From assembly GCA_014859965.1 (NCBI GenBank), contig JACZKQ010000144.1:1-64000 (forward strand): a DNA stretch of 64,000 bases, given 5' to 3'. The notes beneath the pieces are model-generated. The model was not told the origin of the DNA and did not search any database. It saw only the letters and a list, made by a program, of their open reading frames with translations. The position numbers and the translations under genes were made by a program. Numbering within the stretch: the first letter of the stretch is position 1; the number at the start of each line of letters is the position of its first letter. Source of the stretch: Phycisphaerae bacterium (GTDB lineage Bacteria > Planctomycetota > Phycisphaerae > Sedimentisphaerales > Anaerohalosphaeraceae). Below, in pieces: positions 35,364 to 43,500 of this stretch.

Positions 35364-36344
35364 TCAGCGTTCTTTGCTTTGTTCGGCAACCCCCTGGCTG
35401 ACCAGAAACAGCACGGCCATCCGCACCGCCAGACCGTTGGCCACCTGTCGCAGGATCACGCTGTTGGCGCCGTCGGCAACCTCGGACTCAATTTCGACTC
35501 CGCGGTTGATCGGCCCCGGGTGCATCACCACAAGGTCCGGCTTGGCCCGGGCAACGCGCTCCACCGTCAGCCCGAAGAAATGCGAATACTCCCGAACCGA
35601 CGGAAACGGATTGCCCCCCAACCGCTCGAACTGAATACGCAGCATGTTGATTACATCGAGTTCCTGGATCACCGCATCGAGGCTGTACGAAACCCGGACC
35701 GGCAACTCGTTGACTTTGGCGGGCATTAGTGTGGGCGGCCCGATCAGCGTCACCTCCGCGCCGAGTTTTGTCATCGCCCAGATGTTGCTGCGCGCAACCC
35801 GCGAATGCGCAATGTCGCCGACAATGCCGATCTTGAGCCCTTCCAGACTGCCCCGGACCTGCCGAATCGTATAAACGTCCAGCAGTGCCTGCGTGGGATG
35901 TTCGTTGTACCCGTCCCCTGCATTGATAATACAGGCGTTGATATGGCGGCTGAGCAGTTTGGCCGCACCGCCGGCGTTGTGCCGTATGACGACAATGTCG
36001 ATACCCATCGCCTCCAGATTGCGGGCCGTGTCGATCAGCGTTTCGCCCTTACTGACCGAACTGGATTTCTTGGTGAACTCCACGACATCGGCGCTGAGCC
36101 GGTTGGCGGCAAGGGTGAAGCTGGTGCGCGTTCGCGTGCTGTCTTCGAAGAATAAATTAACGACCACCTTACCCCGCAAAGTGGGCGCTTTTTTGATGGA
36201 ACGGGTGCTGATCTCCTCGAAACCTCTGGCGGTATCGAGAAGAAATTCGATCTCCCGCCGGGTGAGGTCCTTCAAACCCAGCAGGTGCTTGTGGGTCCAC
36301 GTAAGCTTTTCCTGGTCTGTTTCTGTCACTTGGCTACTCGACAA
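35364..36344 (-). CDS. pyrB: Aspartate carbamoyltransferase catalytic subunit
   Basis: 326 aa. 'FFEDSTRTRTSF' (carbamoyl-phosphate loop, residues about 66-76), 'SSSVSKGETLIDTARNL' (80s-loop), 'VIRHNAGGAA', 'NAGDGYNEHPTQALLDVYTI' and 'VMHPGPINRGVEI' are all canonical. It makes carbamoyl aspartate, step 2 of pyrimidine synthesis. Its start overlaps the pyrR stop by 11 bp, indicating translational coupling. No pyrI regulatory subunit is visible, as expected for a PyrR-regulated type. Confidence 0.96.
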   Translation of the reverse strand: MSSSQVTETDQEKLTWTHKHLLGLKDLTRREIEFLLDTARGFEEISTRSIKKAPTLRGKVVVNLFFEDSTRTRTSFTLAANRLSADVVEFTKKSSSVSKGETLIDTARNLEAMGIDIVVIRHNAGGAAKLLSRHINACIINAGDGYNEHPTQALLDVYTIRQVRGSLEGLKIGIVGDIAHSRVARSNIWAMTKLGAEVTLIGPPTLMPAKVNELPVRVSYSLDAVIQELDVINMLRIQFERLGGNPFPSVREYSHFFGLTVERVARAKPDLVVMHPGPINRGVEIESEVADGANSVILRQVANGLAVRMAVLFLVSQGVAEQSKER

Positions 36345-36861
36345 TGACCTGATCCGTTCCGTCCATTTCGGTCAGTCGTACTCTGACGGTCTCCTCAGGG
36401 CCGACATCAATACTTCGCCCCTGAAAATCGGCCTGTATCGGAAGTTCATGGTGCCCTCTATCGATCAGTACGGCCAGGCGGATCGCTTTCGGCCGGCCCA
36501 AATCGATCAGCGCATCCATCGCCGCCCGGGCCGACCTGCCCGTATACAGCACATCGTCTATCAGGATAATGATTTTGTCATTGATATCGAAAACAATCTC
36601 CGTGGTGCGAACCTGCGGCTGGCCCTTGCCTTTGGGTTCGTTGAGGTCGTCTCGGTATAGTGTAATGTCGAGGGTGCCGCACGGAAATGTTCGACCAAGC
36701 CGCTGAGCAAGTGTCCCGGCCAGCCGCTGGGCGAGTACTTCACCCCGGCTGCGAATGCCAATGACCGCGAAGTCCGTACCGTCAGGAAGCGTCGCGGCGA
36801 TCCGCTCGGTCAGGTCGTCCAGCGACCTGCTGATAGCCTGCGCGTCCATGATTACTTTCAT
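36334..36861 (-). CDS. pyrR: PyrR-type regulator / uracil phosphoribosyltransferase
   Basis: 175 aa. 'FAVIGIRSRGEVLAQRLA' and the PRPP-binding loop 'IILIDDVLYTGRSARAAMDAL' identify PyrR. The protein binds pyr mRNA when UMP is high and attenuates the operon; it also has weak uracil phosphoribosyltransferase activity. 'GTLDITLYRDDL' and 'LIDRGHHELPIQADFQG' match the family. First gene of the pyr block, with a 100-base leader that contains a hairpin (36888-36914) and a promoter (36969-36997). Confidence 0.95.
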   Translation of the reverse strand: MKVIMDAQAISRSLDDLTERIAATLPDGTDFAVIGIRSRGEVLAQRLAGTLAQRLGRTFPCGTLDITLYRDDLNEPKGKGQPQVRTTEIVFDINDKIIILIDDVLYTGRSARAAMDALIDLGRPKAIRLAVLIDRGHHELPIQADFQGRSIDVGPEETVRVRLTEMDGTDQVIVE

Positions 36862-36887
36862 ACCGTCGAACCTCTTAAATTTTTATT

Positions 36888-36914
36888 ATCGCCCCATTTT
36901 GACCTGCGGGCGAT
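36888..36914. promoter_or_regulatory. Hairpin in the pyrR leader
   Basis: ATCGCCC (36888-36894) and GGGCGAT (36908-36914) form a 7-bp stem with a 13-base loop, transcribed on the minus strand within the pyrR leader. Additionally GTCGACC (complement of 36944-36950) could pair with GGTTCGAC (complement of 36865-36872) that includes part of the GAGG ribosome site. A candidate PyrR- or UMP-responsive element. On the plus strand it is followed by T-rich sequence, but there is no plus-strand gene upstream for it to end. Confidence 0.45.
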
Positions 36915-36968
36915 CATTTTTTGTTAATTTTTGCCGGTTTTCTGGTCGACAAAATAGTGCTGGGCCAG

Positions 36969-36997
36969 AGTATAACCGCCTGTGTTGGATAAGGCAA
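36969..36997 (-). promoter_or_regulatory. Sigma-70-type promoter for pyrR-pyrB
   Basis: TTGCCT (36992-36997, minus strand), 17-base spacer, TATACT (36969-36974), giving a leader of about 100 bases to the pyrR start. The 329-bp gap 36862-37190 holds this promoter, the leader hairpin and the divergent promoter at 37081; no gene. Confidence 0.6.
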
Positions 36998-37080
36998 GCA
37001 GGTAATTGCTTTTTCAGCCTGCATGGAAGATGCTTTATAGGACGTTCACGCGGCGGAACAGGTCTTTTGCCGGCTTTTGT

Positions 37081-37110
37081 TTGCATCATGTCCCGGGGGT
37101 ATGGTATAAT
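37081..37110 (+). promoter_or_regulatory. Sigma-70-type promoter for the dockerin subtilase
   Basis: TTGCAT (37081-37086), 18-base spacer, perfect TATAAT (37105-37110), about 80 bases before the start codon at 37191. Confidence 0.55.
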
Positions 37111-37190
37111 CTGAAGGTGACTCGCAGGAGCCGCCGGAAGGAAGGCACTGTTTCAAGGGACGTTTCGGGGTACGGTGTGCCATTTCGAAT

Positions 37191-38912
37191 ATGATTAAAT
37201 CCAGCTACAGGATATTCTTTGCTCTGTGCTTTCTGACCGTGTGGTCGGCTCGGTCATCGTTGGGCCAGACAGAGCCGGGAGTGCTTCTTCAGCCGGCGGC
37301 CCTCGACTGGACGGGCACGTACAGCCTGAGGAGGACAGAGCCGGCGCTGACCGGCAAAGAAGTTACCATAGCCGCCGTCTGCCGATCCTTGACGTATCTT
37401 GCCGGCAAGCCGCAGGATGACTACCGACTCAACATTGATCATGCCTGCTTCGGAAGCCGCGACATCCATTTCGCCGATGGCCTGGATGCCTCAGGCGGCG
37501 TGTCGTTTCACTCAACGGCAATAGGCGGCATTCTTGTCGGCAGCGACGCCTATGGTTTTCATCCCTACACAGGACCGTTTTATTATCAGGGGGCGGCGCC
37601 GGGCGCACGGGTAGACGTCTATGAATTCTGGCGCTTTATTAGCCTCTATGTGTATGGCTCAAAAGAGTTTAAGGCCGACATCCTTACGATGAGCGTCGGT
37701 TCGGTATTCGAGGACTGGTGGACACGCGGCATTGAGCGTCTCGCCGACGAGCACGGTGTGCTGATTTTTGCGGGCATAGGCAACGGTACCGCCGTTCACG
37801 ATCCGGTTTTCTACCCAGGGGCCGGTTCTAACATAATCGGCGTGGGGGTCGTCGATTCGCTCAAGAGCGGCCATCCGGCTGATGCCTTGGAGCGATTTTC
37901 TCTGCCTCGGGCAGAGCACTCAAGCCGCGGGCCGACCGCTGATGACCGCTGCAAGCCGGATATCGTCGCCCCGGGCAATTGCCTGGTGCCCTCGGCTGAC
38001 AGCAGCAGCGGATACGAGATTACCGGAGACTGGTCCAGCTTTGCAACACCAGTGGTCGCCGGGACCGCGGCCCTGCTGGTGCAAAAGGCGACCAGCGATC
38101 CCACGCTTGCGGCTGCGGTTTCCAAGGACGGCGGAAACTGCGTAATGAAGGCCATTCTGATGAACTCGGCCACCAAACTCCCTTACTGGCACAAGGGTCA
38201 ACCGACCAAAGACGACGACCACACAGCGGTTTTGGATTATCTGCAGGGTGCAGGCATGCTCAACGCCGTCGGAGCCTATCAGCAGCTCACCGCCGGGCAC
38301 AGCAGACCAGGAGAAGTACCTGCGACAGGCTGGGATAACAGCGTCATACAAAAAAAGACGGGCATCGAGCACGTGTATTCGTTTTCTGTTGCCGAGCCGG
38401 CCGGACAAAGGCTCACAGCTACACTGGTTTGGAACCGACATTTCGAGCCGGAGCACCCTTTCCTGTCCCTCAGAGCAGCCGATAGCGATTTGACGCTGGA
38501 GTTGTGGGCTGTCGACCCTGAAAACGCTGATCGCAACCGTCTGCTGGACTACAGCGACAGCGTCAATGACAACGTCGAACATATTTGGTGCCCATTAGAT
38601 GCCGATTACACCCGGTACGAGGTCGTGGTGACCTTCAGCGAAATTGCCGGCGACGTGGAACAGTATCCGTCGGAACGCTACGGACTGGCTTGGCGGACCG
38701 CCCCTGCCGACAATGGCGACAGCATCTTCTGGTACGACCTTGACCTGGATGGCGATATCGACAGCGATGACCTGATCCTGCTGATGAATCGGTTCGTGGG
38801 ATCGGAGATGAGCAGCACGGGCTTCGGCCCCGGCGATATCGACATGAACGGCGTCGTCGACATAAAGGACATGCAGTCACTTATGGCTCGTGTCCAGCAG
38901 AACAAGCCATAG
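37191..38912 (+). CDS. Secreted subtilase-like (S8) protein with C-terminal dockerin; catalytic Asp apparently absent
   Basis: 573 aa. Signal peptide (FFALCFLTVWSARSSLGQ). S8 features: His107 in 'GVSFHSTAIGG' (family H-G-T-x-x-A-G), the strand 'ADILTMSVGS', Asn198 in 'FAGIGNG' as oxyanion residue, 'SSRGPTADDRCKPDIVAPG', and Ser283 in 'WSSFATPVVAGTAALL' (family G-T-S-x-A-x-P). The strand that should end in the catalytic Asp (V-x-V-x-D-T/S-G) reads 'VTIAAVCRSL', with Cys64 in the Asp position, so proteolysis is doubtful. A beta-sandwich (about 390-500) follows, then a dockerin-type repeat pair ('DLDLDGDIDSDDLILLM', 'DIDMNGVVDIKDMQSLM') at the C-terminus. No strong ribosome site is seen before the ATG. 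Confidence 0.85.
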   Translation: MIKSSYRIFFALCFLTVWSARSSLGQTEPGVLLQPAALDWTGTYSLRRTEPALTGKEVTIAAVCRSLTYLAGKPQDDYRLNIDHACFGSRDIHFADGLDASGGVSFHSTAIGGILVGSDAYGFHPYTGPFYYQGAAPGARVDVYEFWRFISLYVYGSKEFKADILTMSVGSVFEDWWTRGIERLADEHGVLIFAGIGNGTAVHDPVFYPGAGSNIIGVGVVDSLKSGHPADALERFSLPRAEHSSRGPTADDRCKPDIVAPGNCLVPSADSSSGYEITGDWSSFATPVVAGTAALLVQKATSDPTLAAAVSKDGGNCVMKAILMNSATKLPYWHKGQPTKDDDHTAVLDYLQGAGMLNAVGAYQQLTAGHSRPGEVPATGWDNSVIQKKTGIEHVYSFSVAEPAGQRLTATLVWNRHFEPEHPFLSLRAADSDLTLELWAVDPENADRNRLLDYSDSVNDNVEHIWCPLDADYTRYEVVVTFSEIAGDVEQYPSERYGLAWRTAPADNGDSIFWYDLDLDGDIDSDDLILLMNRFVGSEMSSTGFGPGDIDMNGVVDIKDMQSLMARVQQNKP

Positions 38913-38989
38913 AACAGCCCTTTTTAATACCCACTCAATCCTCTATTTCTGGTCGACAGCCAGTCTCGGCGCCTCACCTGATTGCCAAC

Positions 38990-39018
38990 TTGCGTTCTTA
39001 AGAAGTTTGGTGTAATAT
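38990..39018 (+). promoter_or_regulatory. Sigma-70-type promoter upstream of the Gfo/Idh-DUF1080 module
   Basis: TTGCGT (38990-38995), 17-base spacer, TAATAT (39013-39018). The transcript would have a leader of about 190 bases before the oxidoreductase gene, containing the small ORF at 39061. Confidence 0.5.
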
Positions 39019-39060
39019 TGGGTTGCGGTGGTTGGCTTACAATTAGATAAGGAGGGTTTG

Positions 39061-39192
39061 GTGCAATTAGTTTGCAGCATTGGCCCGGCCGCGTGCGATC
39101 GGCCGTTGTTTTCACCGATTTCCGCAAAAATCCCGTTTTCCGTCAATAGAATACGGTTTGAAACCGTTTGTGAGCGTGGGGACATGATCTAA
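39061..39192 (+). CDS. Putative 43-residue leader ORF (unverified)
   Basis: A GTG start at 39061 is preceded by a perfect AAGGAGG (39049-39055) at a 5-base spacing, one of the best ribosome sites in the window, and the frame runs 43 codons to a TAA at 39190-39192, 21 bp before the oxidoreductase ATG. The peptide starts MQLVCSIGPAACDRPL and ends VCERGDMI; it matches no family I know and has no signal peptide. It lies between the promoter at 38990 and the oxidoreductase gene, so it could be a regulatory leader peptide. It may also be chance. Confidence 0.35.
   Translation: MQLVCSIGPAACDRPLFSPISAKIPFSVNRIRFETVCERGDMI
39153..39167. promoter_or_regulatory. 15-bp perfect palindrome ACGGTTTGAAACCGT
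   Basis: Two 7-base arms around a central G, 47 bp before the oxidoreductase start and inside the putative leader ORF. The size and symmetry are those of a dimeric repressor site. Confidence 0.45.
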
Positions 39193-39213
39193 CCTGATGA
39201 ACAGGAGAAAGTT

Positions 39214-40506
39214 ATGCTGAGAACGACATTTTCTCGTCGCAGTTTTCTGAAACAGGCGGCAGCCGCGGGCGGTTTGGCGGCGTTTCCGGCGGTCGTGCCG
39301 TCGACGGTGTTCGGGCAGAATGCCCCGAGTAACAGGATCGTAATGGGCGCCATTGGCACGGGGTCTATGGGGATGGGCGACCTGAACGGCTTTTTGAGCA
39401 AGGACGAGGTGCGGGTGGTCGCTGTGTGCGATGTAGATCGCAGGCACCGCCAGAACGCAAAGACTACCGTGGACCGCAAGTACGGCAACTCGGATTGTGC
39501 GGACTATCTGGACTTTCGGGAGTTGATCGGCCGCGGCGACCTGGACGCCGTGATGACGGCGTTGCCCGACCACTGGCACGCCATTCCATCCGTTATGGCC
39601 GCCAAGGCGGGCCTGGACATTCATGGCCAAAAACCCTTGGCTCGCTCGATTCGCGAGGGACGGGCGATCTGCGACGCAGTGCACCGTTACGGGCGCGTCT
39701 GGCAGACGGGCAGTTGGCAGCGGTCGGTCGCACATTTTCGCCGTGCGTGCGAACTGGTTCGCAACGGGCGGATCGGCAAGGTAGCCTATGTCGAAGTCGG
39801 CCTGCCTACCGGCGGCACACGAGCCCCGCAGCCGGCGGTTCCCGTGCCCGACGGTCTCGATTGGGATTTCTGGCTGGGGCCGGCGCCGTGGCGACCGTTC
39901 TGCAACTTCGGCGGCAACGGCTGCCATTGGGACTGGCGGTGGATCATGGATTATTCCGGCGGGCAGTTGACTGACTGGGCCGGCCACAATATCGATATCG
40001 CTCATTGGGGAATGGATTTGGACGGCACCGGGCCGGTGGAGATCGAGGGCAAGGGTGACTTTCCGACAAACGGGCTGTATGATGCGCCGACCGCTTACAG
40101 GTTCCGCTGCAAGTACGCCAACGGACTCGAGATGGTGGTCGCCAACAATCAGCAAGTGCAGCAAGGGGCCAAGTGGTTCGGCGACAAAGGCTGGATTCAC
40201 GTCCACCGCGGAGGGCTGTCCGCATCGGATGAGAAGATCCTCAAAGAGGTGATCGGGCCTGATGAAATTCAGTTATACAACAGCCGAGACCATCTGCAGA
40301 ATTTCCTCGATTGCGTGAAAAGCCGCAAGCTGACGATCACGCCCGTCGAAACGGCCCATCGTTCGATCAGCGTCGGCCTCCTCGGCGAGATCGCCATGCT
40401 GACGGGCCGCAGGATTCGCTGGAACCCCGAAAAGGAAGAGATCGTCGGCGACCCCGCCGCAAGTGCACTATTAGGCAGAGCGTATCGTCAACCGTGGACG
40501 CTGTAA
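39214..40506 (+). CDS. Tat-exported Gfo/Idh/MocA-family oxidoreductase (module 1)
   Basis: 430 aa. Tat signal FSRRSFLKQAAAAGGLAAFP. Rossmann domain: 'VMGAIGTGSMGMGDL' (NAD(P) loop), 'VVAVCDVDRRHRQNA', 'DLDAVMTALPDHWHAIPSVMAAKAGLDI', and 'GQKPLARSI', where the catalytic Lys is kept although the usual E-K-P is Q-K-P. C-terminal domain: 'WRWIMDYSGGQLTDWAGHNIDIAHWGM'. Homologues oxidise sugar C3 hydroxyls with bound NAD(P). AGGAG precedes the ATG. It is 35 bp ahead of the DUF1080-ThuA-HEAT fusion, a pairing repeated at 46880-50757. Confidence 0.93.
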   Translation: MLRTTFSRRSFLKQAAAAGGLAAFPAVVPSTVFGQNAPSNRIVMGAIGTGSMGMGDLNGFLSKDEVRVVAVCDVDRRHRQNAKTTVDRKYGNSDCADYLDFRELIGRGDLDAVMTALPDHWHAIPSVMAAKAGLDIHGQKPLARSIREGRAICDAVHRYGRVWQTGSWQRSVAHFRRACELVRNGRIGKVAYVEVGLPTGGTRAPQPAVPVPDGLDWDFWLGPAPWRPFCNFGGNGCHWDWRWIMDYSGGQLTDWAGHNIDIAHWGMDLDGTGPVEIEGKGDFPTNGLYDAPTAYRFRCKYANGLEMVVANNQQVQQGAKWFGDKGWIHVHRGGLSASDEKILKEVIGPDEIQLYNSRDHLQNFLDCVKSRKLTITPVETAHRSISVGLLGEIAMLTGRRIRWNPEKEEIVGDPAASALLGRAYRQPWTL

Positions 40507-40541
40507 GCAATCGGGCCCAGGCTCTAACTTGAGGAATAATC

Positions 40542-43500
40542 ATGAAAAACAGAACGATGATTTCAATAGCATGCGTGGCGGCGTTGCTCGCTGCAACGCC
40601 CTTCGCGTCAGCCGAAAAAATTGCACTGAATGATTTCAGTGCATGGCGCACGCCGACAGGCAACTGGATGATTACCGGCGACGCAGTACTGAATCCGCAG
40701 AACGACGCGCGCTTATCGCCGAAGGCAGGTAGCGGCGTCATGCTCAACGGACCTACCGGCAGCACCAACAATATTGTCACGAAGAACGAATGGGGCGACG
40801 TATCGCTGCATATCGAATTCGTGGTGCCCAAGGGCTCCAACAGCGGCGTCTACCTGATGGGCCGCTACGAAATCCAGGTCTTCGACAGTTGGGGCGTCGC
40901 CGACCCGCAGCACAGCGACTGCGGCGGTATCTATCAGCGCTGGCGCAACGACCGCGGTTTCGAAGGACGAAGCCCGCGCGTCAACGCATCCAAAGCGCCC
41001 GGCCAGTGGCAGAGCTTCGACGCAATCTTCCGTGCCCCGAAGTTCGACGCCGCCGGCAACAAGATCGCCAATGCACGCTTCGTCGAGGTAAAGCACAACG
41101 GCGTGCTCGTTCACCAGAACGTCGAGCTGACCGGTCCCACGCGCGCCGCCACCTGGGAAAACAACGAAAAGGCGACGGGCCCGCTCATGCTGCAAGGCGA
41201 CCACGGCCCGGTGGCCTATCGCAACATCGTTATCACCCCGCTCGACCCTGAGTCTAAGCCGACCTATCCCTTGAAGGCGCTCATTGTCGACGGCCAGAAC
41301 AATCACAACTGGAAAGGCACCACGCCGGTGCTCAAGCAGTTGCTGGAAGAAACGGGGCTGTTCACGGTGGACGTCGCCACAACCCCCGCCGACCGACAGC
41401 CGATGGCCGGCTTCGCTCCGGATTTCGCAAAGTACGACGTCGTCGTCAGCAACTACACCGGCGACGAATGGCCCGCCGCAACCAAATCGGCCTTTGAAGA
41501 ATACATGGACAACGGCGGCGGCCTTGTCGTCTATCACGCCGCCGACAACGCCTTCCCCAACTGGCCTGCATGGAACGAAATGATCGCACTCGGCGGCTGG
41601 GGCGGCCGAAACGAAAAGTCCGGCCCCATGGTCCGCTTCCGCGACGGCCAAATGGTCCTTGACAACCGGCCCGGCGCCGGCGGTTCCCACGGCCCGCAGC
41701 ACGCCTTCCAGCTCATAACGCGAAATAACGAACACCCGATTACCCGCGGCCTCCCCGAAAAATGGATGCACGCCAAAGATGAACTGTACAGCACGCTCCG
41801 GGGCCCGGCAAAATATATGACCCTGTTGGCGACGGCGTACGCAGCCCCCGAACAGCGCGGCACGGGCGAGCATGAACCGATGCTTTTCACGATCAACCGC
41901 AACGGCGGCCGAATTTTCCATACCGCCCTGGGGCATGATATCGAGCAGTTGAAATCCGTCGGCTTCATCGTCACCTTCCTGCGCGGCGCCGAATGGGCCG
42001 CCACCGGCATGGTAACGCAGACCGAGGTGCCCGACGACTTCCCAACGGCCGAGGAAGTTCGCCTGCGAACAGCGAACAATGCTAAATTACCTGCCGGTTA
42101 CGGCAAAGAGATCGTCGCATGGGATCTGGACAAGGACCGCAAGGCGCTGACGGCTATCGAAGACGATATCCGCACCGCCGGACCGACACGGCTGCTGCAA
42201 ATCGAAGCGGCGATAGTCCGGGCGATGACGAATGCCCAGTGTACCTGGGCGGGCAAGCAATGGGTCTGCCGGATGCTGCGACAGATGGGCACGGCACAAA
42301 GTGTGCCGGCGCTGGCCGCGATGCTGACAGATGAAAAAGTTTCGCACATGGCCAGATACGCCCTGGAGCGCATGCCCGCACCCGAGGCAGGCGCTGCGCT
42401 CATCGCCGCACTGGATCGCGTCGAAGGCGACCTGAAGATCGGCATCGTCAGTTCCCTCGGCCTTCGCGGCGAAGAAGCCGCCGCCGACAAAATCGCACCG
42501 CTCATGAAAAGCGAAAACCGCATGATGGCCCGTGCGGCGATCACGGCGCTGAGCCACTTCTCCAATCGTACAACGGGCATGGCCTTGGTTGAGACCGAAC
42601 TGCCCGCCGACCTGGAAGATCTCCGCAATGACGCCATCCTCACCTGCACCGACACCATGCTGTCCAAAGGTCGCACCGACTTTGCTATCGGCATCTACCA
42701 GAGAATGACGGCTCAGACCTATCCGGTCTTCATCCGTCTTGCCGCGTACCGCGGCCTCGTCCGCGCACAGCAGGAACAGGCGGTCCCCACCGTCGTCAGC
42801 CTCTTGAGAGACGAAAACGAAGACCTCCGCCTTGCCGCGGCAAAGTTCATCGCGGAAATGCCCGGCGAAGCCGCAACCAAAGCCCTTGCGGCGCAGTTGC
42901 CTTCGCTGCCGGGGGCAACACAAGTCGTCTTGATCGGCGCTCTCGAAGACCGCGCCGACAAAGCCGCTGCCGAAGCTGTCGGGCAGGCCGCCGCAAGCAC
43001 CGATGAAACAGTCGCCGTCACCGCGATAAAGGCGCTGGCCACACTCGGCGACGCCTCCAATGTGCAACTACTGGCTGAGACCAGCGTCAAGAGCGGCCCC
43101 ATAGGCAAAGCGGCAAAGGACAGTCTGGAAGGATTGGGCGGCGACGATGTGAATAAGGCCCTCGTCGGCGTTCTGGACGCATCGGACAAAGGCAATGTCC
43201 GCGTCAACGTCGTTGACGTGCTCATTGCACGAAGGGCCGGCGAAGCGGTGGGCGCACTGCTGGTCGCGGCGGCGGACGGCGATGTGTCGGTCCGGCAGGC
43301 GGCCTATAAGGCTTTGGGCAGCCTGGGCGGCAGGGACGAACTGCCGACGCTCGTGGAGATGCTGCTTTCAGCGGATCTCTCGGAGCGGGCCGCCGTCGAA
43401 CGAGCCGTCAACGCGATGGCCCCCCGGCTGAACGCGGCCGACGCCGACACGGTGATCAAGGCGATCAACCGGGCCGACGCCGACGCCAAAGCGCGGCTGT

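Noticed and set aside
36888-36914. Hairpin with T-rich plus-strand flank as an intrinsic terminator on the plus strand
   Set aside because: No plus-strand gene lies upstream; the stem sits in the minus-strand pyrR leader and is better read as a leader element.
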